A stretch of 43,466 nucleotides of DNA, from positions 1 through 43,466 of the forward strand of contig NAEP01000038.1 of NCBI GenBank assembly GCA_002529645.1, read 5' to 3'. The position numbers were made by a program, and so were the translations under genes. Positions 1-6,481 of the stretch are shown here, in pieces. How positions within the stretch are numbered: the stretch's first letter is position 1; every line of letters starts with the position of its first letter. The notes beneath the pieces are model-generated. The model made no database searches. It saw only the letters and a list, made by a program, of their open reading frames with translations, and was not told the origin of the DNA. Source of the DNA: Candidatus Lumbricidiphila eiseniae (lineage in GTDB: Bacteria > Actinomycetota > Actinomycetes > Actinomycetales > Microbacteriaceae).

Positions 1-2
1 AG

Positions 3-158
3 CGAGCCGCCGACCGGGCGAAGGAACGCGGCCTACACCGCGGCTCGAAACGCAAAACCGAGGGCCGCCTGGTCGAAAGGCAAGTCGTCACGAACTGGAT
101 CAAAGCCCTCGAGCAACTCTCACTCGTCTACCCCGAACGCATCAACCGCTACCTCTAA
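3..158 (+). CDS. C-terminal end of an unknown protein (5' end outside window)
   Basis: The third forward frame is open from the window edge to a TAA at 156-158 and gives 51 residues ending in ...LVYPERINRYL. The composition is basic and helix-prone, with many Lys, Arg and Glu residues, and the codons are GC-rich, like real coding sequence here. The two other forward frames give low-quality Pro/Arg-rich peptides. I do not recognise the family. No catalytic motif is visible in the part present. Only the stop codon is certain; the start lies upstream of the window. Confidence 0.5.
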   Translation, partial: RAADRAKERGLHRGSKRKTEGRLVERQVVTNWIKALEQLSLVYPERINRYL

Positions 159-231
159 CCCCCGAGACGCCACCCGCTTACACACACAACTTGACAAGCT
201 CCATGCTCGGCATCACTTGGCAGCACTGGCT

Positions 232-320
232 GCGACCGCTCCACAGCCTGGATCTGACCCGTGACCGTTCTGCTCCCGCCGGTGCGTGGAGGCGACCGCT
301 CCACAGCCTGGATCTGACCC
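232..320. repeat. Spaced direct repeat pair: 29 bp perfect repeat, 31 bp insert
   Basis: A perfect 29-bp repeat (core CTCCACAGCCTGGATCTG) lies at 232-260 and 292-320, a period of exactly 60 bp. The insert at 261-291 is unique, and the bases just outside the repeat differ between copies. Nothing here codes for a protein I can support. It is one of the dispersed repeat-insert-repeat loci of this window. Confidence 0.85.
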
Positions 321-470
321 TTCTGGTCCAGGCACAACACCACCGCGGTGACGGCGCGGGTTCAGATACAGACCAATTCAGGTCATAGACCCTTAACAGT
401 GGATCCGTGGAATTCGATCCGCAACAAAACAAGCCCACCACTTCGCCACCATATGCGACAAGACACCCAC

Positions 471-704
471 ACGCGAAGCAACCTCCACACGCGAAGCAAC
501 CTCCACACGCGAAGCAACCTCCACACGCGAAGCAACCTCCACACGCGAAGCAACCTCCACACGCGAAGCAACCTCCACACGCGAAGCAACCTCCACACGC
601 GAAGCAACCTCCACACGCGAAGCAACCTCCACACGCGAAGCAACCTCCACACGCGAAGCAACCTCCACACGCGAAGCAACCTCCACACGCGAAGCAACCT
701 CCAC
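471..704. repeat. 18-bp tandem repeat array, 13 copies
   Basis: Thirteen head-to-tail copies of an 18-bp unit (ACGCGAAGCAACCTCCAC) start at 471, 489, 507 and so on to 687, with no divergence between copies that I can see. The array ends at 704, where the next unit would begin ACCCGTCA. Such perfect homogeneity means recent expansion or active homogenisation. It is non-coding and lies about 125 bp beyond the 3' end of the tRNA cluster. Confidence 0.95.
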
Positions 705-828
705 ACCCGTCAACCCTTCAGCAGCCGACCGTTGATGTCCCAGTGACTCAGTACAGTCACCACGTGTTCGAGAGGAAATCCCAGGTCAGACCTACAAGAA
801 CCTTGCAAGTGGATGCTACGTGGGGAGG

Positions 829-901
829 TGGCTCCGACCGGCATCGATCCGGTGACCTTTCGAGTTTCAGTCGAACGCTCTACCAACTGAGCTACAGAGC
901 C
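829..901 (-). tRNA. tRNA-Phe (GAA)
   Basis: A minus-strand cloverleaf of 73 nt. The acceptor arms GGCTCTG and CGGAGCC pair, and the anticodon stem TTCGA/TCGAA encloses the loop CTGAAAC, so the anticodon is GAA. The T-arm and discriminator A are present. CCA is not encoded. It is the last gene of the cluster in the direction of transcription. Confidence 0.95.
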
Positions 902-926
902 AGGCATCTATGTTCAATGCCCGACG

Positions 927-957
927 GTAGTAGGCCCCGTTTGCCGGGGCTTACTAC
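927..957. other. Inverted repeat between tRNA-Asp and tRNA-Phe
   Basis: Two 12-nt arms (GTAGTAGGCCCC and GGGGCTTACTAC) pair with one G-T wobble around a loop of about 7 nt, forming a strong hairpin. It lies in the spacer between two co-oriented tRNA genes, so it could act in tRNA precursor processing or as a terminator. There is no T-run after it on either strand, so a classical intrinsic terminator is doubtful. Confidence 0.5.
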
Positions 958-961
958 GCCG

Positions 962-1035
962 CGACCCTGACGGGACTCGAACCCGCGACCTCCGCCGTGA
1001 CAGGGCGGCGCGCTAACCGACTGCGCTACAGGGCC
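962..1035 (-). tRNA. tRNA-Asp (GTC)
   Basis: A 74-nt minus-strand cloverleaf. The acceptor GGCCCTG pairs with CAGGGTC, with one G-T pair. The anticodon stem CCGCC/GGCGG encloses CTGTCAC, giving anticodon GTC. The discriminator G is the expected identity base for tRNA-Asp. CCA is not encoded. Confidence 0.95.
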
Positions 1036-1078
1036 TTGATGGTGCCGAAACACCGACTATGAAATTGTATGTCCTCGG

Positions 1079-1151
1079 TGACCCCAACGGGATTCGAACC
1101 CGTGCTGCCGCCGTGAAAGGGCGGTGTCCTAGGCCTCTAAACGATGGGGCC
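1079..1151 (-). tRNA. tRNA-Glu (TTC)
   Basis: A 73-nt minus-strand cloverleaf. The acceptor GGCCCCA pairs with TGGGGTC, and the anticodon loop CTTTCAC in stem CCGCC/GGCGG gives anticodon TTC. The discriminator is A and CCA is not encoded. It is the first gene of the Glu-Asp-Phe cluster, an arrangement common in actinobacteria. Confidence 0.95.
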
Positions 1152-1577
1152 AGCGGCGCAGTTTTCTGCGACTGCCGAAAGCCAAGCATACGGGTCATCC
1201 CGAATGAAGGCAAAACCCTGATTCAACAGTCTCTGAGAACTAATTCGAGATCTTGGTGCCCGCACGCGTCGGAGATGCCCACTTCCAATGGTCATAGCCG
1301 TTCCGAATTCAACTGTTGCCCGCACGCGTCGGAGGTGCCGAAACTTTGACCCCCTCCGCCCGAATCGCGGTCCTGTTGCCCGCACGCGTCGGAGGTGCCT
1401 CCACGGATGAGCACGCGGCGGTGACCGCTTGTTTGTTGCCCACATGCGCCGGAAATGCCCAGTCCTGGGAGCAAGTCCCTCTATCGTGGACGGGAGACCC
1501 GACGAATAGCGGCCCGACGGTCTATTTGCAGATCTGATGAAAGTGGGAGACGCGGTCACCGAGCTGCGCAACGGGAA
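1152..1577. other. Intergenic region between tRNA cluster and M23 peptidase
   Basis: It contains the start of the tRNA cluster's upstream region (minus strand), the four-copy CRISPR-like array, and about 115 bp before the M23 start codon. Frames running through the array are open because its 60-bp period is divisible by three, and I do not regard them as genes. Confidence 0.55.
1253..1459. repeat. CRISPR-like array: four 27-bp repeats at exact 60-bp period, three unique inserts
   Basis: Repeats begin at 1253, 1313, 1373 and 1433, each 27 bp (core GCCCGCACGCGTCGGAGGTG), separated by three different 33-bp inserts. Copies two and three are identical; the outer copies differ from them at several positions. 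By form this is a minimal CRISPR-like array, but no cas gene or leader is visible and the repeat is not shared with the other repeat loci of the window. It lies just upstream of the M23 peptidase gene and could overlap its promoter region. Confidence 0.85.
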
Positions 1578-2960
1578 ATGGAAGAGAACCAGCCTGATGC
1601 AAGGAACGCGGGAGCTAGTGGCGCGCGCTCTGTGACATCCGTCACTCGGCCACAGCTCGTCGGTTGGCAGAGCTCCGTCAGCCAACACCGGCGTGGGATC
1701 GCGCGCCCTGTTGTCCGACACGGCATCCCTCGGTGGGTGCATCTGCTCGCGTCAGCGTGCGTCGCTGCCCTGATGATCGGAACTGCGCTGGGGGCACCGC
1801 TATCCGCGGATGCAGACACCTACCCCTCTTGGGATGATGTACAGGCTGCGAAGGCCAACACCGCCAACACCGCCGAGTCCATTACCAAGCTCTCGGGAAT
1901 TATTACTCAGCTAAAGAATCAAGTGGATGCCACCCTCGCCGTCGCACAAAAGAAAACTGACGAACTAATGGCGGCTCAGCAGAGAGCTGACGATGCTGCG
2001 GCTAATGCCGACGCGATTAGTGCACAGGCACAGACCGCTGCAACGGAGGCAAAAACCGCGAGAGAAGCCGCCGGTCGACTTGCTGCACAGTTGTATCGTA
2101 GCGGAGGTACCGACTCCGTACTAAGTCTTTTCTTTTCGGGTGGAAATGCCGCACAAACCGACCAATTGCTGCAGAATCTTGCAGATATGCAGAAACTGGC
2201 CGGTCGGGCTTCTGACATTTACCAGACCGCGCAGCAAAAGCAAAACACGGCTACCGCACTCGGGGCGCAGGCAAATATCGCGGTCGACGCGCGCGCGAAA
2301 CTACAGGCCGTAGCCCAAACCGCCCTCGAGGCAGCACAGGCAGCACAGGTCGCAGCCCAGACAGCGCTCGCTGCGCAGCAGGAGAATCAGGTTAAACTGG
2401 AAGCACAACTAGCGTTTCTCAAGGATACCGAAACAAAGACGGCCGCCGCGTATCAGCAGGGCGAGCAAATCCGACAGGCCGAGGAAGCCAGACGGAAAGC
2501 GGCAGAAGCAGCCGCGAGGGCTCCGGGTGTCCCCGTATCCTCTGGTTGGGCGCTGCCTGCACGCGGTCGGATCACTGATGTCTACGGCCCACGGGCACGG
2601 ATCTGCGAGGGCGGTCTTTGTTCGGGAACCTTTCACTACGGGATCGATATTGGCACGGGGTGTAATGCGTCAATCTATGCCGCAAACAGTGGCGCGGTTG
2701 TCTTTTCCGGATGGTCCGGAACATACGGAAACTTCATTAAGATCGATCATGGAGGGGGGGTATACACTGGGTATGCGCACATCCGTGATGGGGGTCGCTT
2801 TGTCGGAGTAGGGGACCGCGTGACATCCGGGCAAAATATTGCTTCGGCTGGAAAAACCGGCGCATCGAACGGTTGCCACCTTCATTTTGAAGTATATAAC
2901 GGTGCCCGCCGAATTGACCCGATTCCGTTTATGGCTGATCGTGGCGTGCGTATTGGTTAA
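1578..2960 (+). CDS. Secreted coiled-coil M23 (LytM) family metallopeptidase
   Basis: Predicted 460-residue wall hydrolase that would cut peptide cross-links of peptidoglycan outside the membrane. A basic N-terminus is followed by a hydrophobic segment near residues 52-70 (a signal peptide or anchor). A long Ala/Gln/Lys-rich coiled coil spans about 80-310, with a LytM domain at the end. Zinc ligands expected for M23 are visible: His353 and Asp357 in HYGIDIG, and His434 and His436 in HLHFE. I chose ATG 1578 because its MEENQPDARNAGASGA start resembles the start of the next gene's protein; the frame is open further upstream into the CRISPR-like array. The coiled coil after PSWDD is paralogous to that of the next gene. 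An FtsX- or divisome-controlled hydrolase is a reasonable guess. Confidence 0.85.
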   Translation: MEENQPDARNAGASGARSVTSVTRPQLVGWQSSVSQHRRGIARPVVRHGIPRWVHLLASACVAALMIGTALGAPLSADADTYPSWDDVQAAKANTANTAESITKLSGIITQLKNQVDATLAVAQKKTDELMAAQQRADDAAANADAISAQAQTAATEAKTAREAAGRLAAQLYRSGGTDSVLSLFFSGGNAAQTDQLLQNLADMQKLAGRASDIYQTAQQKQNTATALGAQANIAVDARAKLQAVAQTALEAAQAAQVAAQTALAAQQENQVKLEAQLAFLKDTETKTAAAYQQGEQIRQAEEARRKAAEAAARAPGVPVSSGWALPARGRITDVYGPRARICEGGLCSGTFHYGIDIGTGCNASIYAANSGAVVFSGWSGTYGNFIKIDHGGGVYTGYAHIRDGGRFVGVGDRVTSGQNIASAGKTGASNGCHLHFEVYNGARRIDPIPFMADRGVRIG

Positions 2961-2992
2961 TAGTAGTATGCTGGCGAAGAGGGAGGTGCGCA

Positions 2993-4333
2993 ATGGAAAA
3001 TAAACCCGAACGGGGAGCATCCGGAGCAACAACTGCGCTCTCGGTCGCCGCTATTACCGCGATCACAGCTTCGATGACATTTCCGTTTGGAGCGGCGATC
3101 GCTGATAATAATTACCCCTCGTGGGGCGATATCGAAGCCGCAAAGCAAAATGAGCAAGATACACAAACCGAAATTACCAAAATTGGTGTGCTCCTAACAA
3201 CTTTACAACAAAATGCGGATGCCGCGTCGGTGAGTTCCCGGCAGGCAGACGAGAATTACCGAATGGCTGTTGACGCGCGTGACGCCGCCGAGGAACGCGA
3301 AAAGACGCTCAGCCAGCAGGCTGCCGCCGCGGAGGCGATCGCGAAAACCTCCGAACTTCGGGCCGGTTTGCTTGCGGTCCACCTCGCAAAGTCCACCGGG
3401 GGTGATTTGACGAGCGAAATTTTGTTCTCTGGCCGCAACGCAGATGACCTGCTCGAGCGGTTGGCAACCGCGTCACGCCTCGGTGAGCAGACGAAGGCTA
3501 TTTCCGATCAGGCCACGAGCGACCGCAACACCGCGGCCGCGCTGCGCGACTACGCCACTCGCGCGACATCCGAACGGGAAAAGCTAGCAGAAGAGGTCAA
3601 AGCCAAAGCGGATGCCGCGAAAGCCGCCGCCGCGGCGGTGCTCGCCGCGTACAACGAACAGCAAAAGCGCTCCACTGACCTGTACGCGCAGCTTGCTTCA
3701 CTGAAGAACACCACCGCGGAGTTGGAGCGACAGCGTGCCGAAGGGCTCGCCGAGGAAGCCGCCGCCGCGGCACAGGCGGCCGCAGCGGCGGCAGAACGGC
3801 AGCGGCAGGCCGCAGCCGCAGCCGCAGCCGCAGCCGCTGCCGCGGGGTCGGGCTCGGGATCCGGGTCGGGAACCGGGTCGGGCTCGGGATCCGGGTCTGG
3901 ATCTCGGCCTGGACCGGCCGCTGCCGACCAGGATCCTTTGCCCTCGGCAGGAGCTCCCGACCAGGGCGCGGTCGACAGAGCGATCTGGTTCGCTCAGCAG
4001 CAACTGGGCAAGCCCTATGCCCTGGGCGGGTCCGGTCCGAACGTCTGGGACTGTTCGGGGTTGACCAGAGCGGCATACGCCTACGTGGGTATTGGAATTG
4101 GAACCCACTCGGCGACCAATCAGTACCACACACTCGCCAACCGCGGACTCGCTGTGCCGGTGTCACAGGCCCAACGCGGCGACCTGTTGTTTTGGGGTGG
4201 CGGGAGCAGCTACTACCACGTTGCCATTTACCTCGGTGGCGGAAAGATTCTTGAGGCCCCCGACTACGGCAAGCCCGTGCGCGTCTGGTACATCTGGGGG
4301 AGTCCCTCGGCTGCGGCCCGGCCGGCAGGATAG
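2993..4333 (+). CDS. Secreted coiled-coil NlpC/P60 family endopeptidase
   Basis: Predicted 446-residue peptidoglycan endopeptidase. A signal-peptide-like segment at about 15-38 precedes PSWGDIEAAK, which matches PSWDDVQAAK of the upstream M23 protein. A long coiled coil follows, then an Ala-rich stretch and a flexible Gly-Ser linker near residues 283-305, and a C-terminal NlpC/P60 domain. Cys354 in WDCSG and His409 in YYHVAIY are the expected catalytic residues. A GGAGG ribosome site lies 6-10 bases before ATG 2993, and only 32 bp separate it from the M23 gene, so the two are probably co-transcribed. The DNA of the Ala and Gly-Ser segments is simple-sequence and likely length-variable. Confidence 0.9.
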   Translation: MENKPERGASGATTALSVAAITAITASMTFPFGAAIADNNYPSWGDIEAAKQNEQDTQTEITKIGVLLTTLQQNADAASVSSRQADENYRMAVDARDAAEEREKTLSQQAAAAEAIAKTSELRAGLLAVHLAKSTGGDLTSEILFSGRNADDLLERLATASRLGEQTKAISDQATSDRNTAAALRDYATRATSEREKLAEEVKAKADAAKAAAAAVLAAYNEQQKRSTDLYAQLASLKNTTAELERQRAEGLAEEAAAAAQAAAAAAERQRQAAAAAAAAAAAAGSGSGSGSGTGSGSGSGSGSRPGPAAADQDPLPSAGAPDQGAVDRAIWFAQQQLGKPYALGGSGPNVWDCSGLTRAAYAYVGIGIGTHSATNQYHTLANRGLAVPVSQAQRGDLLFWGGGSSYYHVAIYLGGGKILEAPDYGKPVRVWYIWGSPSAAARPAG

Positions 4334-4398
4334 CTGGGGAAAAGAATGGGGATGGCTGCCGTGTGACTTTCTCGCTGTCGTTGTCGGGTGCTGGCCAT

Positions 4399-5778
4399 TT
4401 ATGAAGGCTGGTTAGAGCCGAACGTTGTAGGGTCGGCGAGCACCTCGGCAAACACAAGTTCTGCTGCTCCGATAAGGAGCGTGTTATCGCGCCCCAGGCA
4501 GGCGCGTGCAATGCGAACATCAGCGCACGGCCCCGGAAGGGCGGAGCGCTGTAGACCCTCGATCATTCGATCACCCGCGGTGTCAAACAGGGTGGCAAGG
4601 AATCCCCCCAAGAGGATCAGTTGCGGGTTGAAAGTGTTGACGATGTTCCGCAGTGCGAGAGTGAGAAAATCGAGCTGCCGATCAACAACGGTGCGGACTG
4701 CAGCATCGGTGGCGTATCGGGCCACAAGTGCGGTGTCGAGCTGCGCAATGTCGTCGCTGCGCAAGCCCACGGCCTGCAGCAGGGCGGCGCGGGTCACCTC
4801 GGTCTCGAGACATCCCGTTGCCCCACAGTGACACGGGGAACCTGCTGATAAGACAAGGGTGTGCCCGAGCTCGCCGGCGAAACCGTTCGCTCCGCGCAGC
4901 AATCTGCCACCTGCAATGACACCCCCGCCGATGCCGCTTGCGCCGCCGTTAAGGTAGACCAGATCGTCGACTCCACGGCCCGCGCCGAATGCGCGCTCGG
5001 CGATTGCACCACAACTGGCATCGTTGGCAGACCGGGTTCGCGCTCCCATCGCGTCCGACAGGTGCTGTGCGAACGCCTCGTCTCGCCAACCCAGGTGGGG
5101 CGCGAGGTTTACGAGCCCGTCGTGTGTGCGGACTAGCCCGGGCAGTGCCGCGCCGACCCCCACGATGTGGGCATGCTCGAGGTCCACCGCCAGCTCGGCA
5201 AGGAGATCAACGACAATCTCGACGACCTCGTGAACCGTGGGCACCCGCGGATTCTCGCGACGAACCTGCCGCAGCACGGTACCGCCCAGCGATACCAGAC
5301 CGAGGGTGACGGCGTCAATTTCCGGGATGATTGCGATAGTAATCGCCGATCGTGAGGGAGAAATCAGAAAGCTCGGGCGACCGACCGATGCGCTGTGGGC
5401 GGGCACCGATTCGATGTGTGCAGTTGGTGTCCCACCCGGCGAGCGTGGGCGTAGAGCTGACCCTGAATAAACGGACGGAAGTAGATCGGTCCCACCCGGC
5501 GAGCGTGGGCGTAGAGGGTCATGCACTGATTCGGTGTGCGTGGGGGTGTGTTCCTGGGGTGGTGCGGATTCGGTGACCAGTCCGCGCCGTTTGAGCTCTG
5601 CGATGAGGTCTGCGATGGTTGAACGATTGAGTCCGGTTGCTCGAGTGAGTTCGGCACGTGAGGTGCCTGAATTCGAGTGTACGAGGCGCAGCACCTGAGA
5701 GAGATTGCGGCGGCGAACCTCATCGAGGTTGCTGCCGCGTGCGGTCCGTGGCCGTTGCGGCGAGCTATCCCGTGTCAT
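4399..5778 (-). CDS. ROK family transcriptional regulator with repeat insertion in the linker
   Basis: 459 residues. The N-terminal winged helix (about 15-68) has the usual SRAELTRATGLNRSTIADLIAEL-type helix-turn-helix, and the ROK sugar-kinase-like domain follows from about 135 onward. The ROK zinc motif is intact (HTL...CHCGATGCLE). ROK repressors normally bind a sugar or sugar phosphate; the ligand here is unknown. Between the two domains, residues about 71-132 form an unusually long linker. LRPRSPGGT occurs at 89-97 and 109-117, and HTESV/HIESV at 81-85 and 121-125, spacings of 20 and 40 residues. In DNA these are 60-bp and 120-bp periods, so the linker was lengthened by in-frame repeat insertions. 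The domain cores look complete, so the protein is probably functional. Confidence 0.9.
   Translation of the reverse strand: MTRDSSPQRPRTARGSNLDEVRRRNLSQVLRLVHSNSGTSRAELTRATGLNRSTIADLIAELKRRGLVTESAPPQEHTPTHTESVHDPLRPRSPGGTDLLPSVYSGSALRPRSPGGTPTAHIESVPAHSASVGRPSFLISPSRSAITIAIIPEIDAVTLGLVSLGGTVLRQVRRENPRVPTVHEVVEIVVDLLAELAVDLEHAHIVGVGAALPGLVRTHDGLVNLAPHLGWRDEAFAQHLSDAMGARTRSANDASCGAIAERAFGAGRGVDDLVYLNGGASGIGGGVIAGGRLLRGANGFAGELGHTLVLSAGSPCHCGATGCLETEVTRAALLQAVGLRSDDIAQLDTALVARYATDAAVRTVVDRQLDFLTLALRNIVNTFNPQLILLGGFLATLFDTAGDRMIEGLQRSALPGPCADVRIARACLGRDNTLLIGAAELVFAEVLADPTTFGSNQPS
5403..5543. repeat. Nested spaced repeats inside the ROK gene (60-bp and 120-bp periods)
   Basis: Inner pair: a perfect 28-bp repeat (core CCCGGCGAGCGTGGGCGTAG) at 5429-5456 and 5489-5516 with a unique 32-bp insert, period exactly 60. 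Outer pair: an imperfect repeat of about 21 bp at 5403-5423 and 5523-5543, period exactly 120. The inner repeat has a short dyad, CCCAC/GTGGG. Two successive 60-bp insertions, one within the other, explain the arrangement and keep the reading frame. Confidence 0.85.
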
Positions 5779-5830
5779 GTTGTCTCCCTCGCCTTGCCCC
5801 GGGGATATTGCACGGTGGTGCGCTGTGTCG

Positions 5831-5895
5831 GTCGTGTCGGAACCTGGTCGTGTCGGAACCTGGCTGCACCGGAACCTGGTCGTGCCGGAACTCGG
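5831..5895. repeat. 16-bp imperfect tandem repeat, four copies
   Basis: Four consecutive units resemble GGTCGTGTCGGAACCT; the first two are identical and the last two have a few substitutions. They lie in the 153-bp gap between the ROK start and the pyrophosphatase stop. No dyad symmetry or known operator is evident. Confidence 0.75.
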
Positions 5896-5931
5896 TCGCG
5901 AGGCGTAGTCAGGGTTGGGCCAGCACTGGCG

Positions 5932-6417
5932 TCAGTGTCCGGGGTACGCCGCAACCGCCCTGGCAATGAGCGATTCGGCATCGGCGGCGGAACCCCACCC
6001 TTCGGTCTTTACCCACTTGCCCGGCTCGAGATCCTTGTAGTGCTCAAAAAAATGCTCAATCTCTTTGCGGGTGTACTCGGGGATAGTGTCGAGATCTTGG
6101 ATGTGTTCCCACCGAGGGTCGCCCGCGGGCACCGCGATGATCTTGGCGTCACCACCACCGTCATCGCTCATGTGAAAAACACCGACTGGCCGAACCTTCA
6201 CCCCTACGCCCGGGAACAGGGGAAACTCGGTCAAGACGAGCACGTCGAGTGGGTCGCCATCATCACCGAGGGTGTTTTCGAAGAACCCATAGTCGGTGGG
6301 GTACACGAAGGTCGTGTACAACACTCGGTCGAGATACACCCGCCCGGTTTGGTGGTCAACCTCGTACTTGTTTCGACTTCCCCTGGGGATTTCGATGACG
6401 GCGGCGTACTCGCCCAT
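5932..6417 (-). CDS. ppa: Inorganic pyrophosphatase (soluble, family I)
   Basis: 161 residues, the normal length for a bacterial family I enzyme. It hydrolyses pyrophosphate to two phosphates in the cytoplasm, which drives DNA, RNA and aminoacyl-tRNA synthesis. The signature DGDPLD at residues 53-58 carries metal-binding aspartates. The substrate-binding surroundings ([12 protein letters not shown] near the N-terminus, YPTDYGF at 39-45) and the final KxW region are present. ATG 6417 has a good AGGAGA ribosome site. It is divergent from tilS, with about 64 bp between the two starts, so both promoters must lie there. Confidence 0.97.
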   Translation of the reverse strand: MGEYAAVIEIPRGSRNKYEVDHQTGRVYLDRVLYTTFVYPTDYGFFENTLGDDGDPLDVLVLTEFPLFPGVGVKVRPVGVFHMSDDGGGDAKIIAVPAGDPRWEHIQDLDTIPEYTRKEIEHFFEHYKDLEPGKWVKTEGWGSAADAESLIARAVAAYPGH

Positions 6418-6481
6418 GTCTTCTCCTGTTCTGATACGGTTCGCTCACTGTCTGTGAGGACCCGCGCAATAAGGTTACTGG

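Larger units (their letters stand above)
159..828. other. Non-coding stretch before the tRNA cluster
   Basis: No credible gene lies here. The stretch holds the 29-bp repeat pair at 232-320 and the 18-bp tandem array at 471-704. Frames that stay open through the array do so only because 18 is divisible by three; they encode hexapeptide repeats such as HAKQPP on one strand and WRLLRV on the other. The rest, including 705-828, shows nothing recognisable. Confidence 0.6.

Noticed and set aside
927-957. Intrinsic terminator between tRNA genes
   Set aside because: The hairpin is strong but no T-run follows on either strand, and the next tRNA lies directly downstream.
348-970. Open frames of 106-187 residues on both strands through the 18-bp array
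   Set aside because: They are open only because the unit length is divisible by three. They encode hexapeptide repeats, have no signal or domain, and overlap tRNA-Phe.
1253-1459. A conventional CRISPR array
   Set aside because: The form fits, but there is no cas gene or leader, only three inserts, and the window has many such loci with unrelated repeats. I describe it as CRISPR-like instead.
1137-1742. Minus-strand frame of 201 residues overlapping tRNA-Glu, the repeat array and the M23 start
   Set aside because: It repeats HLRRVRA-like peptides from the 60-bp array and runs across a tRNA and a better supported gene.
3597-4520. Minus-strand frame of 307 residues opposite the NlpC/P60 gene
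   Set aside because: Arg/Pro-rich antisense shadow of a gene with clear catalytic motifs.
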